Source of the DNA: Amphimedon queenslandica
Taxonomy: Eukaryota; Porifera; Demospongiae; Haplosclerida; Niphatidae
Direction: 5' to 3'
Assembly: GCF_000090795.2 (NCBI RefSeq)
Contig: NW_003546309.1
Coordinates: 1 to 64,000, forward strand
DNA: 64,000 bases
The first letter of the stretch is position 1. Each line of letters begins with the position of its first letter. Shown piece after piece: positions 11,801 through 23,400 of this stretch. The position numbers and the translations under genes were made by a program. Below the pieces are notes generated by a model that made no database searches, was not told the origin of the DNA, and saw only the letters and a program-made list of their open reading frames with translations.

Positions 11801-13578
11801 TATAAACCTGTAGAGAATATTTAAAAGGATCTATGTCACTCACGCCTATGGTTGCAATTTGTATTATATCAAACAAATTTACAGCTTAAACTGCTAAGTG
11901 TAGTGTTTTACCCTTTGCAGTGCTAAAGCTGTCTTAATTACTTATTAACAAGTGCACAGTAGTGCTCTCGCACAAGCTATGAAAGGGAGGATAATATCAT
12001 CAGACACCTCAAGAGACAAAAGATAAAAGTATTATCAATTGACTGATGCTACAAGCTTCATACACTGTGAGAACAAAAAGCTGATAATTTGATTAAAATC
12101 AAGAGGCACTATCCCAACGGCTGGCCAACTGCCAATAGAATTAAACTACAAACTTTATTATGTTCCGTCTAAAAGTCAAAACTATTCTGCGCACAGTATT
12201 GGCTATATGGTATACTGAACACTTTGTTCACAACACAATATTTTTTGCTCTACTAACACAGATCAGCTCTTTCTTATGTACTGCTGGCCTGGACTAAAAA
12301 CAAACACAAGGAAAACAATTGTTGTGTTACCTTTTGATGATTGAGTTGTATAATGCTAGCCTGAACTGATGCATCCTTTGATTCAACTTTCCTTCCCTTT
12401 CCACCCTGCTCCTCTTCTTCACCTTCACTCTCATCCTCCTGTCCAAAGAATGCTTGCTGAGCACGCAAATGACGCAACTCAGACTGAGTCACTTTCAGCT
12501 GTGCCTTCAAACGAGAGTTCTCCGTTTCAAGTCTTTTCATGCGAACATCTTTCGGCGAAGGAGCTGTCTCTTTGACGCTCTCAGAAGAACCAAGAACAGC
12601 AGTGAGGATCTTGAGAGGATCTTGAAATGGAGTTCGTCTAGTCGTAATGGACATCTTGACCTCTTGCACAATCTCCGAGGCCGTCGGCCGTAGAACCGGG
12701 TCTTTCTGCAAGCACTGCATGATAAGACCTCGAAGCAAATGGTTTCCATCAATCCTTTCCGTTTGTTGCAAGAGAGATGGAGACTGGCCCGGACCGATTC
12801 TCTTAGGACGCTGCTGTGTAATGACATGCACCATGAGCTCGCCTAGCGAGAATATGTCATCCTTGAAGCCTCTGTTACTGATACCAGTGAATGCAGACGA
12901 GATGTGGTAGCCGTTACTGCTGCTGTTCAATTGAGCCTGCAAGTGCGACGTAAATGAGATATCACCTGATTCAACGTTTCCCCCGGCAGTGTCGTCAAAG
13001 ACAGAATATATTGGAGGATAGGATAGTTTAGCTGTTAGACTAGGAGTAAGAAAGACTGTGCTAGCTGTCAGGTTGCCGTGGGTCAGTGCAGGGGAGGAGC
13101 CATGCATCGCCTCCAGGCCAAGAGAGACGTCGTGGATTAAAGAGATTTTTAGAGATTCAGGTAGATTGGGGACCCTGTGGAGGACCTGGTTGAGAGTGGT
13201 GTCGAGCTGCTCTGTGAGTATGATTGGAAGGAGGTTGGTCTTGGGAAAGACCACACCAAGGAACTGGAGAATGTTAGGGTGTCTTAGCTTTGCAAAGCGA
13301 TGAGTCTCCTCGGCTAGCCTCTCAGTCAAAGACATCGAGTCTTTGTCCTCTTCGTTGTCTTCTGTTCCTGGCTGCAATAAACGGCTCGCCTCCTCTTCGT
13401 TTGTAGGCAAGACAGCAACGGCCTGGAGCCCACCGCCTATAGTTACCTCGCTAAGGGTGAAAGAAGGAGTCCGCCTAAGCTCTCGTCCAGTGTACTCAAC
13501 TGAAGTATCTAAGATAAGGTCCTGGAGCCAGTGGCGGAGCTCTGCTTCTGGGCTGTTTAGTGAACGAGAAGACGCCAT
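8831..13578 (-). CDS. Pseudokinase-coiled coil-PDZ-Kelch protein, copy C
   Basis: Five exons, about 857 aa: 12331-13578, 11709-11807, 11446-11526, 10031-10234 and 8831-9772, with consistent phases. ATG at 13578 is chosen; a longer in-frame stretch to 13731 begins only with TTG. The first exon encodes a kinase fold with TKL-like landmarks (LRHPNILQFLGVVF, KDDIFSLGELMVHV, QKDPVLRPTASEIV). Catalytic motifs are lost: VAVL replaces the VAIK lysine, HGNLTAST replaces HRDxxxxN, and no DFG is present. A coiled coil with an acidic tract follows, then PDZ (GFSITGGKG, FITRLAPGGLAEKDGRLKPGD), a basic Ser/Arg linker and six Kelch repeats. The join DASVQASI before the PDZ matches DAATQANI in copies A and B, so this is a paralogue with a replaced N-terminus. 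A non-catalytic scaffold is inferred. Confidence 0.75.
10235..11445 (-). other. Long intron of copy C with a perfect palindrome
   Basis: This intron between PDZ exons has no convincing coding potential. It contains a 24-bp perfect palindrome at 10329-10352 with a third half-copy at 10360-10371, short direct repeats near 10395-10440, and purine-rich stretches around 10800-10850. No transposon coding sequence was seen. Confidence 0.5.
10329..10371. repeat. 24-bp perfect palindrome plus third half-copy
   Basis: GTGTGAACAAGG is followed directly by its reverse complement (10329-10352), and the same 12-mer recurs at 10360-10371 after an 8-base spacer. It lies in an intron of copy C. It could form a hairpin or cruciform, or bind a dimeric protein; no function is known. 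Confidence 0.7.
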
Positions 13579-15250
13579 TGTACTGGGTGCTTTTATATTG
13601 CTTCTTTGCACACCAGATCTTTCTGTTGTCTTGCTTGCAGTAGAGATACAGTTGGTGCTTCTGCTAACAGGCTCAAGGAAGGAGAGGAGGCTCAGAGAAA
13701 AACAAATAATGCTCTTTGTTGCAATCCACAACTTATGAATAATGTCTAGTTATTAATATTCATGAGCATCCGCCTTTTTATTACTGGTGATAATAGATGT
13801 CATACTAACACATACTAAATACAGTACTGATGAAAACTGTAATATGTGAGATTGAGGTCTATGCATGGTCAATGAGGAAGGAAGAGGTTTCTTTGTCCCG
13901 GTTGGTTGGCGCTTCTTCGCATTATACAGCACCTGGATTTAAAAGAAGAAGAAAAACCTACAATATCTCTCTTACCATTTGTGAGGGTAATAATTGATGA
14001 GGTATCTCTATGCATGAACCAAAGTTAAGTAAATTTCATCATAATCCATTTATACAGGGAACCACATTTTGTATATTGTGTAATTGTAGGGCTGAACTAT
14101 GTCCAACCACATTGACAACACCTGCCATGTAGTTTTTGTCATCAGAAGCCATTGATGTACGTATTGAGAAGCGGTTAGAGTTGAAGACAATGCAAAGGAT
14201 ATCACAGTGATTTTTGTACACAATCACTGCTTTGGAGGAGAAAAAGAGAGAAAGAAGATTGAGAAAGAAAGGAGAGGGAAAACAATCAATGATAAGAGTA
14301 GGAGGAAAGAATTGTAGAAACAAGTTTGACTAGAAGCCTTGATACAATAGACTACACAGTAACCAATAAATAAATAAACAACCACAGAGTAGCAAACCAC
14401 AGTGATTTCATTACCCTTTAATAACACCTGGAGACAAGGATAGAAGTATGGGACAGGAACAAATTATAAATTATAACTCTTGATTATAATTATTTCACAA
14501 CATATAGTGAGCTTAAACTAATCATAAACTACGGTTTAGACATATGCACATACACACACATCACACACACACTCTCATTTAGACATTCACACATTAATCT
14601 TGTGTACCCGTGAGGTACAAGTTGTTACTAAAAAGGTGTGTATACTCACTTGTTTTGACTGAGCAATAGCTGATATAGTGTTACCCATACCTAGCAATGA
14701 TTATAATTGTAACGTCTCTCAGTTACTACCTCCTACTCTCTCCCTCCCCTGAACTCCTACTCACTACTCTCTTCCACTCCTTCTCTCACAATTACCTTTT
14801 TTGACAGTTTGGTTAAAATCTAGCTCCTACAACTTGTTTTTTTATGGCCACTCTTTGCCAGGCTTCAAGATGAGAATAGGGGTTGCTAATTTTTCCTCTC
14901 TTCTTTTACTTCAAATAGACGCTAAATTAAATTACACATTTACAGTAACACAAGGGAAATCTGAAAAAAATAGACGTATACACCTGATGGTTGACAAACT
15001 TAATTAGCCATCTGTTGCAAATCGGACATCAATAGGTTGTGAATAGCATTATTTAACTGTTAGTTTACCAATTTTTAGCACTAGTTTATAACCATTATAC
15101 AGGCAATATGTCACTTGCACAGCTGCTTTTGGTCATCTTATTTCACCATACAAAACCAACGACATTTTGTACCCACGTTAACGCACGTGGGTGTGACCTC
15201 TTTTTATAAACTACGTACGTCATTATACGTCACTGTGCCAATTGTACAAG
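13579..15250. other. Spacer between copy C and the EPSTI1-like gene
   Basis: Apart from the uncertain tiny gene at 14039-14688, nothing certain is seen in this spacer. It probably contains divergent promoters for the minus-strand pseudokinase gene and the plus-strand gene starting at 15251. There is a short CA-rich tract near 14550-14575. No recognisable core promoter motif can be asserted. Confidence 0.5.
14039..14688 (-). CDS. Possible tiny gene with N-myristoylation-like start
   Basis: Tentative exons are 14650-14688 (MGNTISAIAQSKQ, then a GTGAGT donor), a 13-base microexon 14415-14427 (donor GTAATG), and an exon starting at 14229 (VIVYKNHCDILCIVFNSNR). Phases agree. The last exon either stays open to a stop at 14039 or splices at a GTGTTG near 14122 to a short downstream exon near 13930. 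The predicted product is only 60-85 aa. Met-Gly-Asn with Ser at position 6 fits an N-myristoylation signal. I do not recognise the family. It lies upstream of the pseudokinase gene on the same strand and could be chance or an upstream non-coding exon. Confidence 0.25.
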
Positions 15251-17339
15251 ATGAGTTACACTGTTCCTCCAAGAAGACAGGCTCCTGCTGTTTATAGGCG
15301 GCAACACAATGCAACAGAGAGAAGTGGACCTTCTACAGATGGTAAACTAATTGACAACTGTTTGGAAAATGTTATAGATCAAAACTAGATGATCAGTTCA
15401 GTATAAATTAATTTTCATTTTCACTGACATCATAGTGAAGGCGCATATTCTGTCATGTTGGCCTGGGATAAAAAAGTTGAAATAGTAATTTCAACATTGC
15501 ACTATATTTTCACTCAATTTCAAACCAATGAACTAAAATGTGCATTAATTTTTGCATTTATGAATATTCATATCACAGTAGAGCTAACTTATAAAACAAT
15601 ATCAGTGGCTGCAAATTTCAAAGCTCATTTCATGTATTTGGTTAATTAGTTAACGCTAGCTGTCAATAAAAGTCCCTTTACTCATACTAAATTCATTGAT
15701 TCTTAGTTTCACAGGCTAGACTGGTGTTTTCAACTGTTTTGTTAATACCATGGAATGTATGAATATCATTAATTTGTTGATAATTAAATACTATTGCTTT
15801 TATTATATAGATCCTCCATCATCTGCTTCTCCTGACAGTGCTAGACCCCAACAACAGCAACAGCAACCAATACACAGGTATATCTTTTATTTGTTTTTAA
15901 TTATAGTTCATTCCTTTAGCAGTAGAGGCTTTCATATTATATCACCCAATCCCGAAAAGAATGCAAAACTTCAACAAAGTAAGCGCATAAGACCAATCTC
16001 TAGTAGGAATTATTGTTCCTCATATAAAGGAGCAAGAGAAGAAGAAGAGGCTTATAGCTCGTACAAAGAAAAAAAGAGAGCAAGTCAGGCTAGCAGATTT
16101 GCTGTTTCATCACGATTGGGTATGCCTCCAATGTTGATGTTTTTTTGATCATAATATTTTTTATTTTTTGCTATATATATATATATAGGTGGAGAACGAC
16201 TTTCTCCATATTCCATTGATGAAATGAGAGAGAGGCAGGAGAGGACAGCAAAAATGGAGGCAAAAAGAGAACCAATAAGAAGACAAGTACGTGTTGTAAT
16301 ACTGCTGTTGTTGTCACAGTATTACTATTACATAATTGTAGTTGTAATTTATGCTTAAGACTAAACAGAATTTAGCCGATTTGATCAAAATTGATTTTTT
16401 ACAAAATTTTAAAGTTGCTCTAAAATTGGGCAAAAGCCTCTGTACTATAGTACACCAAATTTTGTCAAAAATGGCTAGGAGAGAATTCTCCATTTTTATA
16501 ATTTTTTTATGATATATATACATGTTTTTATGTTGTCTAGCAAGTTTGAGTTGATTCTAATTAAAATTAGATTTTTTACGAATTTTTAAAGTTGCTCTAA
16601 AATCAGGCAAAAGTCCCTGTACTATAGTACACGGTCTCGGGCCAAATTTTGTCAAAAATGGCTAGGAAAGAATTCTCCATTTTTATAATTTTTTCTGATG
16701 GATGTACATGTTCTTATGTTGTCTAGCAAGTTTGAGCTGATTCTGATTGAAATTAGCTTTTTTTACGAATTTTAAATGTTGCTCTAAAATCTGGCAAAAG
16801 TCCCTGCACTATAGTACACTTTCTCAGGCCAAATTTTGTCGAAATGATTAGAAGAGATTTTTTCACTTATATAATTTTTCTTGATACATATACATGTTCT
16901 TATGTTGCGCTGAGTTCTAGTTGAGTCTATTTTTCTAAAAGGAGTGCAATTGAATGCGTAATTGTAATCATTGATCCCAGGCCTGATTTTGATTAATCAT
17001 GATACTTCTTACTTGATCTACAGATAGAAAGAGAGGAACGTAGAGCTGAACAAATGAGGAAGGAATCAGAAAAGATAGAAGAGCACAAAATGAGGCAAAG
17101 AGAAAAGGTGACATACCTATATTAAAGACAAACCTATATTCAAGCCAGCCATCTTTATCCTTTTTGTAACAGAGTGAAAGACTTGAGAGACAAAGAGCAC
17201 TGACAGAACCAGCAAGACAAGAAGAGATAAGGAGGTAAATTGAACCTTATAAAATTTATATTTAATATTATTTTATAGGAAAAGATTAGAATATCTCGAA
17301 AAGAAGTGATACAGTTTTTCGAAATAAAGCTGCATTAAT
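15251..17339 (+). CDS. Small charged coiled-coil protein, EPSTI1-like
   Basis: Seven exons, about 218 aa: 15251-15341, 15811-15877, 15926-16119, 16189-16286, 17024-17107, 17173-17234 and 17279-17339. Phases agree throughout. ATG at 15251 gives MSYTVPPRRQAPAVYRR. The order is a Pro/Gln-rich N-terminus (a CAA/CAG run), a basic segment, an RLGGERLSPYSIDEM motif, then a long Arg/Glu/Lys-rich single helix (EREERRAEQMRKESEK). The RLGG motif followed by a charged coiled coil recalls EPSTI1, a vertebrate protein of poorly known role. The match rests on memory of layout, and any ER-like coiled coil could mimic it. The gene ends about 150 bases from the convergent UNC80 stop. Confidence 0.5.
16330..16930 (+). 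repeat. Intronic tandem repeat array, TR-B type, about 3 copies
   Basis: Three to four diverged monomers of about 180-190 bp lie in an intron of the EPSTI1-like gene. Each carries CTGTACTATAGTACA, then a block near CAAAAATGGCTAGGA, ATTTTTATAATTTTTT, and AGTTTGAGCTGATTCT. CTATAGTAC recurs near 16443, 16621 and 16809. The family recurs elsewhere in this window in both orientations. Confidence 0.75.
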
Positions 17340-17487
17340 TTTAGTAACTATATATACATCATCTAACAGCCTTCCTGTCGTAACCTCACTTAGCTGTCAG
17401 ATTATATTTAAAACTGTATAATTATTCATGATTAAAAATACACAAAACAATAATGACAAATTAAAAATCTCCGTAATAATTATTTCC

Positions 17488-20400
17488 TCATAATAATGTT
17501 TCCTGGGAGTCTATAGAAGGTAAACTAGGATTATTATTATTATTAGGAGGATCTTCAAGAGAGGGATCTGAAGATGGCAATAAATCAAATGTCTCTTGAA
17601 AGGCGCTGTCAAAAAGCTTGTTAGTCACACTAATGTTGTTACCAGACACCCTGAATGTTCTTAAATCATCAATCGGCTCAGGCGTAGTCCGGATATCATC
17701 ATAGTCCTTCCTAGGCTGACCTGTTTGTTCGTCAGGTTGATCATGTATAGATGAGGCACGAGCTAATCGAGGTCGATTACCAGCCCTCCCTCCATCAGGT
17801 GCAGTTGAGGTATCAATAGGGCCAGTTTGTGTTGGTACTTCAAGTAGTTTGATTGAGTGGGATAGAGGAGAGTAAGAGTGAACCTCTGCAGTCACAGTCA
17901 GAGCAGAAGGATCCAAAGAAATTGGAAGACTGCTGGGAGCTAAATATGGAGAGTGAGGATAAGAAAGAGATGATCGCGGCGTGTCCAGGCCTGACTCTTC
18001 GCCATCAGCATCCCAACAATCCTCCTCTTTTACGTCAGTCATTCTGCTGTGCAGTCGTGGGCTCCTTCTGTGGGGCTTCTTGCTAGAGGATTTGCTGCTA
18101 CTAGTTGATGAAGGGCTTGAGCTTTTGTGGCTGCTAGCTTTCTCTGTAGCTAGAAGAGGCTGTTTGCCCTCTGTCGAGGAGGCCTTACCAAAGCTGACTT
18201 GGTGAGACGAAGTGAGACTCTTTGGGGTAGAGAGAGAGGTAGCTTTCTTTGATTTCTTTTCAAGAGTAGGAGAGTCGCTTCCGTCTTCTCTGAGACTCAG
18301 TGTTGTTGGACGTTGATGCAATAGAGCAGGTCTAATAAAGAAAGCATAATAATGACAATATATAATTATGCTATTATTATTATTATCATTATATAAATCC
18401 TAATTTCAACCAAAATTACACAGCACATTACACAAATTCAGCCACACTGTACTTTGTTTTGCTTGCATTCGCTGGTGGCTCAGTTTCTTCAGGGCATTCA
18501 GGAGCCTCTACAATAACAGGGAAATTCGGTTGCTTTGAATTGCGTCGCCTGAGAGAAGATTTCCCAGAAAACACTGGAGCTGCTCTTGATTCTTCTAGAC
18601 CAGATGGCCCCGGGACACCACCAGGTTGGGATTGAGGTATACATTCAGACTCTGTTCCTCCAATGCCTCCATTTTGCAACTGCTTCTCTAGCTTGTTGAG
18701 CAGCTCTTGCTTGCTTGGTGTCACAGGATTCAGGGAAGACATTTGAGAGAGACGTCGACACTTTTGTATGCAGCAATTGAGTATGGACCGCACTGGATGA
18801 GACTGTTCTAATGTACAGCACTCACTTAAAGATGTCAACTAAAATGAATATATAAGTACAGTATGTATATTTATATATACTCAAGAGTACAAGCTTACTT
18901 GATTTTCAATGATAAAGAGCGAGTGCCAGACGACAGTGTAAAATGGAATTCGAGACAACAAAATGAACTGCTCCATGAAATCAAGATGCATGGAACAGAA
19001 TCTAATGTATGTCTCATTTGTGCTCTCTATAAAAGGAAAGAAAGAGAAAACAAGGGAAAAGATAAAATATATTCTATTATATTTTTATACTCTATCTTAC
19101 CTCCTGACAGAGATAATGGCTTCAATACAATGTAGTCTATAAAGTCAAAACAAAAGCATAAACAAGCAGACGTATATGCATTTATGTGCACAAAAACTAA
19201 CCAGTTCTTGATGATACAGTAAATATACTGTTAGCAATCTTGACCCAAATGTCAAGGGAAAACTTGTGACTAAAGGCAGCAAATATAACCTTGAGATCTG
19301 CAATGAAGAGAGTCTCATAAAAGAGCATGATAGGGTGCTTGTACAACGTACCAATAAAGAACCTCTCAATCTTGTACTGGTTATTCAATGACCTGTATTT
19401 GATAATGGTCTCGATTTGCTCGCCAATCTGAAATATCGTTTCCAATAGGAACAAAGCATCAGCGTCATCCTGTCCCTCACAAACTCCTGTAATGTGAACA
19501 AATTTAATACTGTACATCCATTTCATATATAAATGTATTATTTAGCCATTGTGTATTTAAAAAAGCATACAGTTTACATTGAAAAATTTAACTAAAATAA
19601 AGAATATACTTTATAGTGTCACGTGCTATTGCATAGAAATGGTGTACCTCTTAATCCAAGATTAATAGTAAGTGGAAGGAACAGTTTCTTCCAGACAAAG
19701 GAGCTCTCGGACTCTTTAAAGTGCAATTTACCAGAAAAAAATGTTTGTAGTAATATCCTGCCATAAAGAAAAGAGAGAGAGTGAAACAAGATTAAAGCGT
19801 AACGAGGAGTAGGAGTACAAACTTGTTCTTGTTCGATGATTTGTGTGACGCTACTATAATTTCAGTGATGAGTTTGACAACAGTTGAGATGAAAGAAGGC
19901 TCGGCATCAAATATAAAAGGTTTTGTTTGACGTGTTGATGCAGAGGTTGCAGTAAATGGTTGAGTAGTGACAACTGATGTCTTTACAGCTAAACACAGAT
20001 CAACAAGGTTCTAATATTTAAAAGAAAAATATACTAAAATTTGCTCTAAAATTCAATTAAATTACAATAGTGCTAAAGGATTTTACCTTCAATTTGTTTA
20101 AGATGAGTTCGCTGTCAAGAAGTGAAGGACACTTGTTGATACACTGATGATAGCTTTCCAACAATGTCTCCATACCACTCCACAATGCTTGAGTTAAAAA
20201 TGTGCGATCTCTCTAAAAAGAAAATAAAAATAATCAAAAACAATCTTTAAAAAAATATGTACCTGATTTTCGACTTGAACCTTCTTGAACAGCTTGAAAG
20301 CTCTTTCCAGCACAATAATGAAGACACTTTTATTTTCTGAGGTCCACTCAATGGCAGGGAAGAGGTCCAATAGAGTACGAGTGAATCCTTTACTGATCAA

Positions 20401-23400
20401 CATGTGGGATGAGTTTGGTTTCATTCCTTGTCTCATTATCTTATCAACGATTGATGCTATGGACTGTGATCAAGGAAGAAAGGAAAATGAAGAGAAATAA
20501 AGGAAAGAGATTAATTAAAGACCCTTACATTAATAGTACAAAATGTATAGTGTTTTTTGTGCACATAAATCATCGTTAATTGTATTGTATAATAATCTGC
20601 TTACCGTTAGAGATGATAGGTCAAGTGGGCACCTCCTACTAGTGGTGGTACTGGTAGTGTCTTGCTTTGAAGTGTACGACAGAAACTGAGCAGCAATTGA
20701 GAGAAGTGAGTCACGAGAAATATTGACAATGTTTGAATGGACATCGTTTATTGTTCGACTCCTATAACCAAGAATTTTACAGGCAATTATTATCAAGAAT
20801 TATTACAATAGTAATATTACATGCAAGAGTAGTTCAGTAGAATTATAATAATTTACTCTTAATAAATAATAATACAGGAGGACCAGCAATGGGTCCTTGT
20901 CTCTAGTGGGTTGCACTCTGAATGCATAGTAACAACCAATGAATATAATTAACATACTTGAATCCTTCAACAATTGTTGTTAGCTGTTCTGCTGGTTCCC
21001 CTGGAGGTACGTTCTGTAATTCAGTAGCAGAGCGATCGTGCAAGTCCTGTGATGTCCCAGCACGATGACGAACGAACAACAGTTTCTTCATGTATGCCGA
21101 CAGCTTAGCATCAACATTAGGATCAACAGAATGATCTACTCCAGGATGAGGATGAGGACCACCTTTTCTCGCTGAACCCAACAACTCAGCTCCTTTAAGA
21201 ACTTGTGATCTAAATGGCAGAGAGAGAGAGAGAGGGGGGGGGACGAGGGAGGAAACAGAAGAGGAGAGAGTTGAGTAGTGATTAAACACGATCGTAGTAT
21301 TTATTTATTTTATTTACTTCTTAATGGCGTCACACCCTTTAACCAGGTACTTGACAGTGTTGGCTAAAAGTATGTCATCTTTGTCTTTATTGAGACACTT
21401 CTCTCTTAACAGTAATGGCATCAGGTGATCCAAGAACACCTACACACAATCAGTAAACAATATACCCCTTGATATTTAATCATTTCGTAAGAGTTGCACT
21501 ACTTTTAAAAATGTGTAAATTTCTTTAAAAATCCCTGTACTATAGCCCATGGACTTTTTCCAAAAAATGGCTCCGAAATCACCCCAAATTTTTATTACAT
21601 TTTTTGATACATATTGATGTACTTATGCTATGTAGAAAGTTTGAGCTGATTCTGACAAATATTTTTCAAGTTATGAGCATTTTTTTAAATGGCCAATTTT
21701 TGAAAAATACCCAAGGCTATAGCCCATGGTTTTTTCCGAAAAATGACCCCGAAATCACTCCAAATTTTTATTACATTTTTTGATGCATATTGATGTACTT
21801 ATGCTATGTAGAAAGTTTGAGCTGATTCCGACAAACATTTTTCGAGTTATGAGCATTTTTTTAAAATGGCCAATTTTTGAAAAATACCCAAGGCTATATA
21901 TAGCCCATGGTTTTTTCGAAAAATGGCTCCAAAATCACTCCAAATTTTTATTACATTTTTTGATACATATTGATGTACTTATGCTACGTAGAAAGTTTGA
22001 GCTGATTCCGACAAATATTTTTCGAGTTATGAGCATTTTTTGTAAATGGTCAATTTTTGAAAAATACCCAAGGCTATAGCCCATGGTTTTTTTCAAAAAA
22101 TGGCTCCAAAATCACTCCAAATTTTTATTACATTTTTTGATATATATTGATGTACTTATGCTACGTAGAAAGTTTGAGCTGATTCCGACAAATATTTTTC
22201 GAGTTATGAGCATTTTTAAAAACAGTGAACTTTTGAAAAATACCCTGTACTATAGCCCATGTTTTTTTCTCCAAAAAATGGCTCCGAAATCACCCCAAAT
22301 TTTTATTACATTTTCTAATACATATTAATGTACTTATGCTATGTAGAAAGTTTCAGACAAATTCTGACAAAAAAATTCCATAATTATGCCAATGACCCAC
22401 AGACTTCAGTTACATGTACAATACCCAATACTAGTACATTAATCTTAACTGACTAATATTTGCATTCCTCTCAGTTCCTCTGGATCATAAGCAGCAATGG
22501 TAATGCAGAGTGTGAGGATCTGCTGAAGACTGCAGGGAGACCAAGTGCTGCTCTTACCATAATAATCATTAACTGCCTTATGACAGGCACCCTGTTGACA
22601 AGAAATAAATAACACAAATGCTATGCATTCTAAAATCATATTACGCATAATTTTAAAATCTATTTTTAATTCATATTTTGATGCCTATGTATGTAGTAGA
22701 ACTTTTGAGTCATTTCTCACTGTAATTATTTTAATAATAAAAATTTTAAGTAGCATTCACTTCACCAATAATAATTATTATGAACAAGTATAGGATGTAC
22801 ATGTACATGTACAGTACTTACTAGCATATCAATAGGATCATGTGGAAGTGAGTCCTCAGGCGAGTCAAGACACTTCAATAAATCTATACTAGCTCTCTCC
22901 AATACATTGCCCTGTCCTGCTAGCTCCTCTTCGTCAGCAAACTTGAGCGGAGAGAAATTGACACCAAGTGACGTGGCAAGAGACGAAACTTCACAGTTAA
23001 AGAGATTAGCAATGGAGGATATGGCTTGTAGGAGGAATAGGTTCTGATTCACGCGATAGAAGGCAATCCACGCATACTCAATGGCTGCTGTCACCATCTT
23101 GTTCTTGCGGTGGAGAGCATATACTTGTACTAGACTAGGCACAACCATTTGGTAACCCTCTGATCTAAAGACAGTGTTAAACTTAGCAACTGCAGTCAGT
23201 AATGCAGCCAAAGTATTTCTTAGTATGGTGAGGTCCTCACTTTGAAGGAACAGGGAGCCATTGAGGACTGTTAGGTATAATATAATGCAGTCATCAGGCT
23301 GGTGGAGGGAAGAGAGAGAGAGAAAAAAGAGGTCATTGTAAAACAGTATTAAGTTTTAAAATACGTGTTATAGAAAAAAATTTATAGCTTCATGTGCATT

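Noticed and set aside
13579-13731. N-terminal extension of the pseudokinase with a hydrophobic, signal-like stretch
   Set aside because: The extension opens with TTG rather than ATG and contains no ATG before 13578, so it is probably 5' untranslated sequence.
15961-16012. Possible intron at GTAAGC...CTCTAG within the EPSTI1-like gene
   Set aside because: The intervening segment would be only about 30 bases, and the frame reads straight through, so a single exon 15926-16119 is preferred.
21780-22328. Two open frames of 80-99 codons with a repeated peptide
   Set aside because: They are readings through the TR-A tandem repeat; the repeated peptide follows the DNA monomer and the same peptide appears in the 50.9 kb array. 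No start context, splice sites or protein similarity supports a gene.
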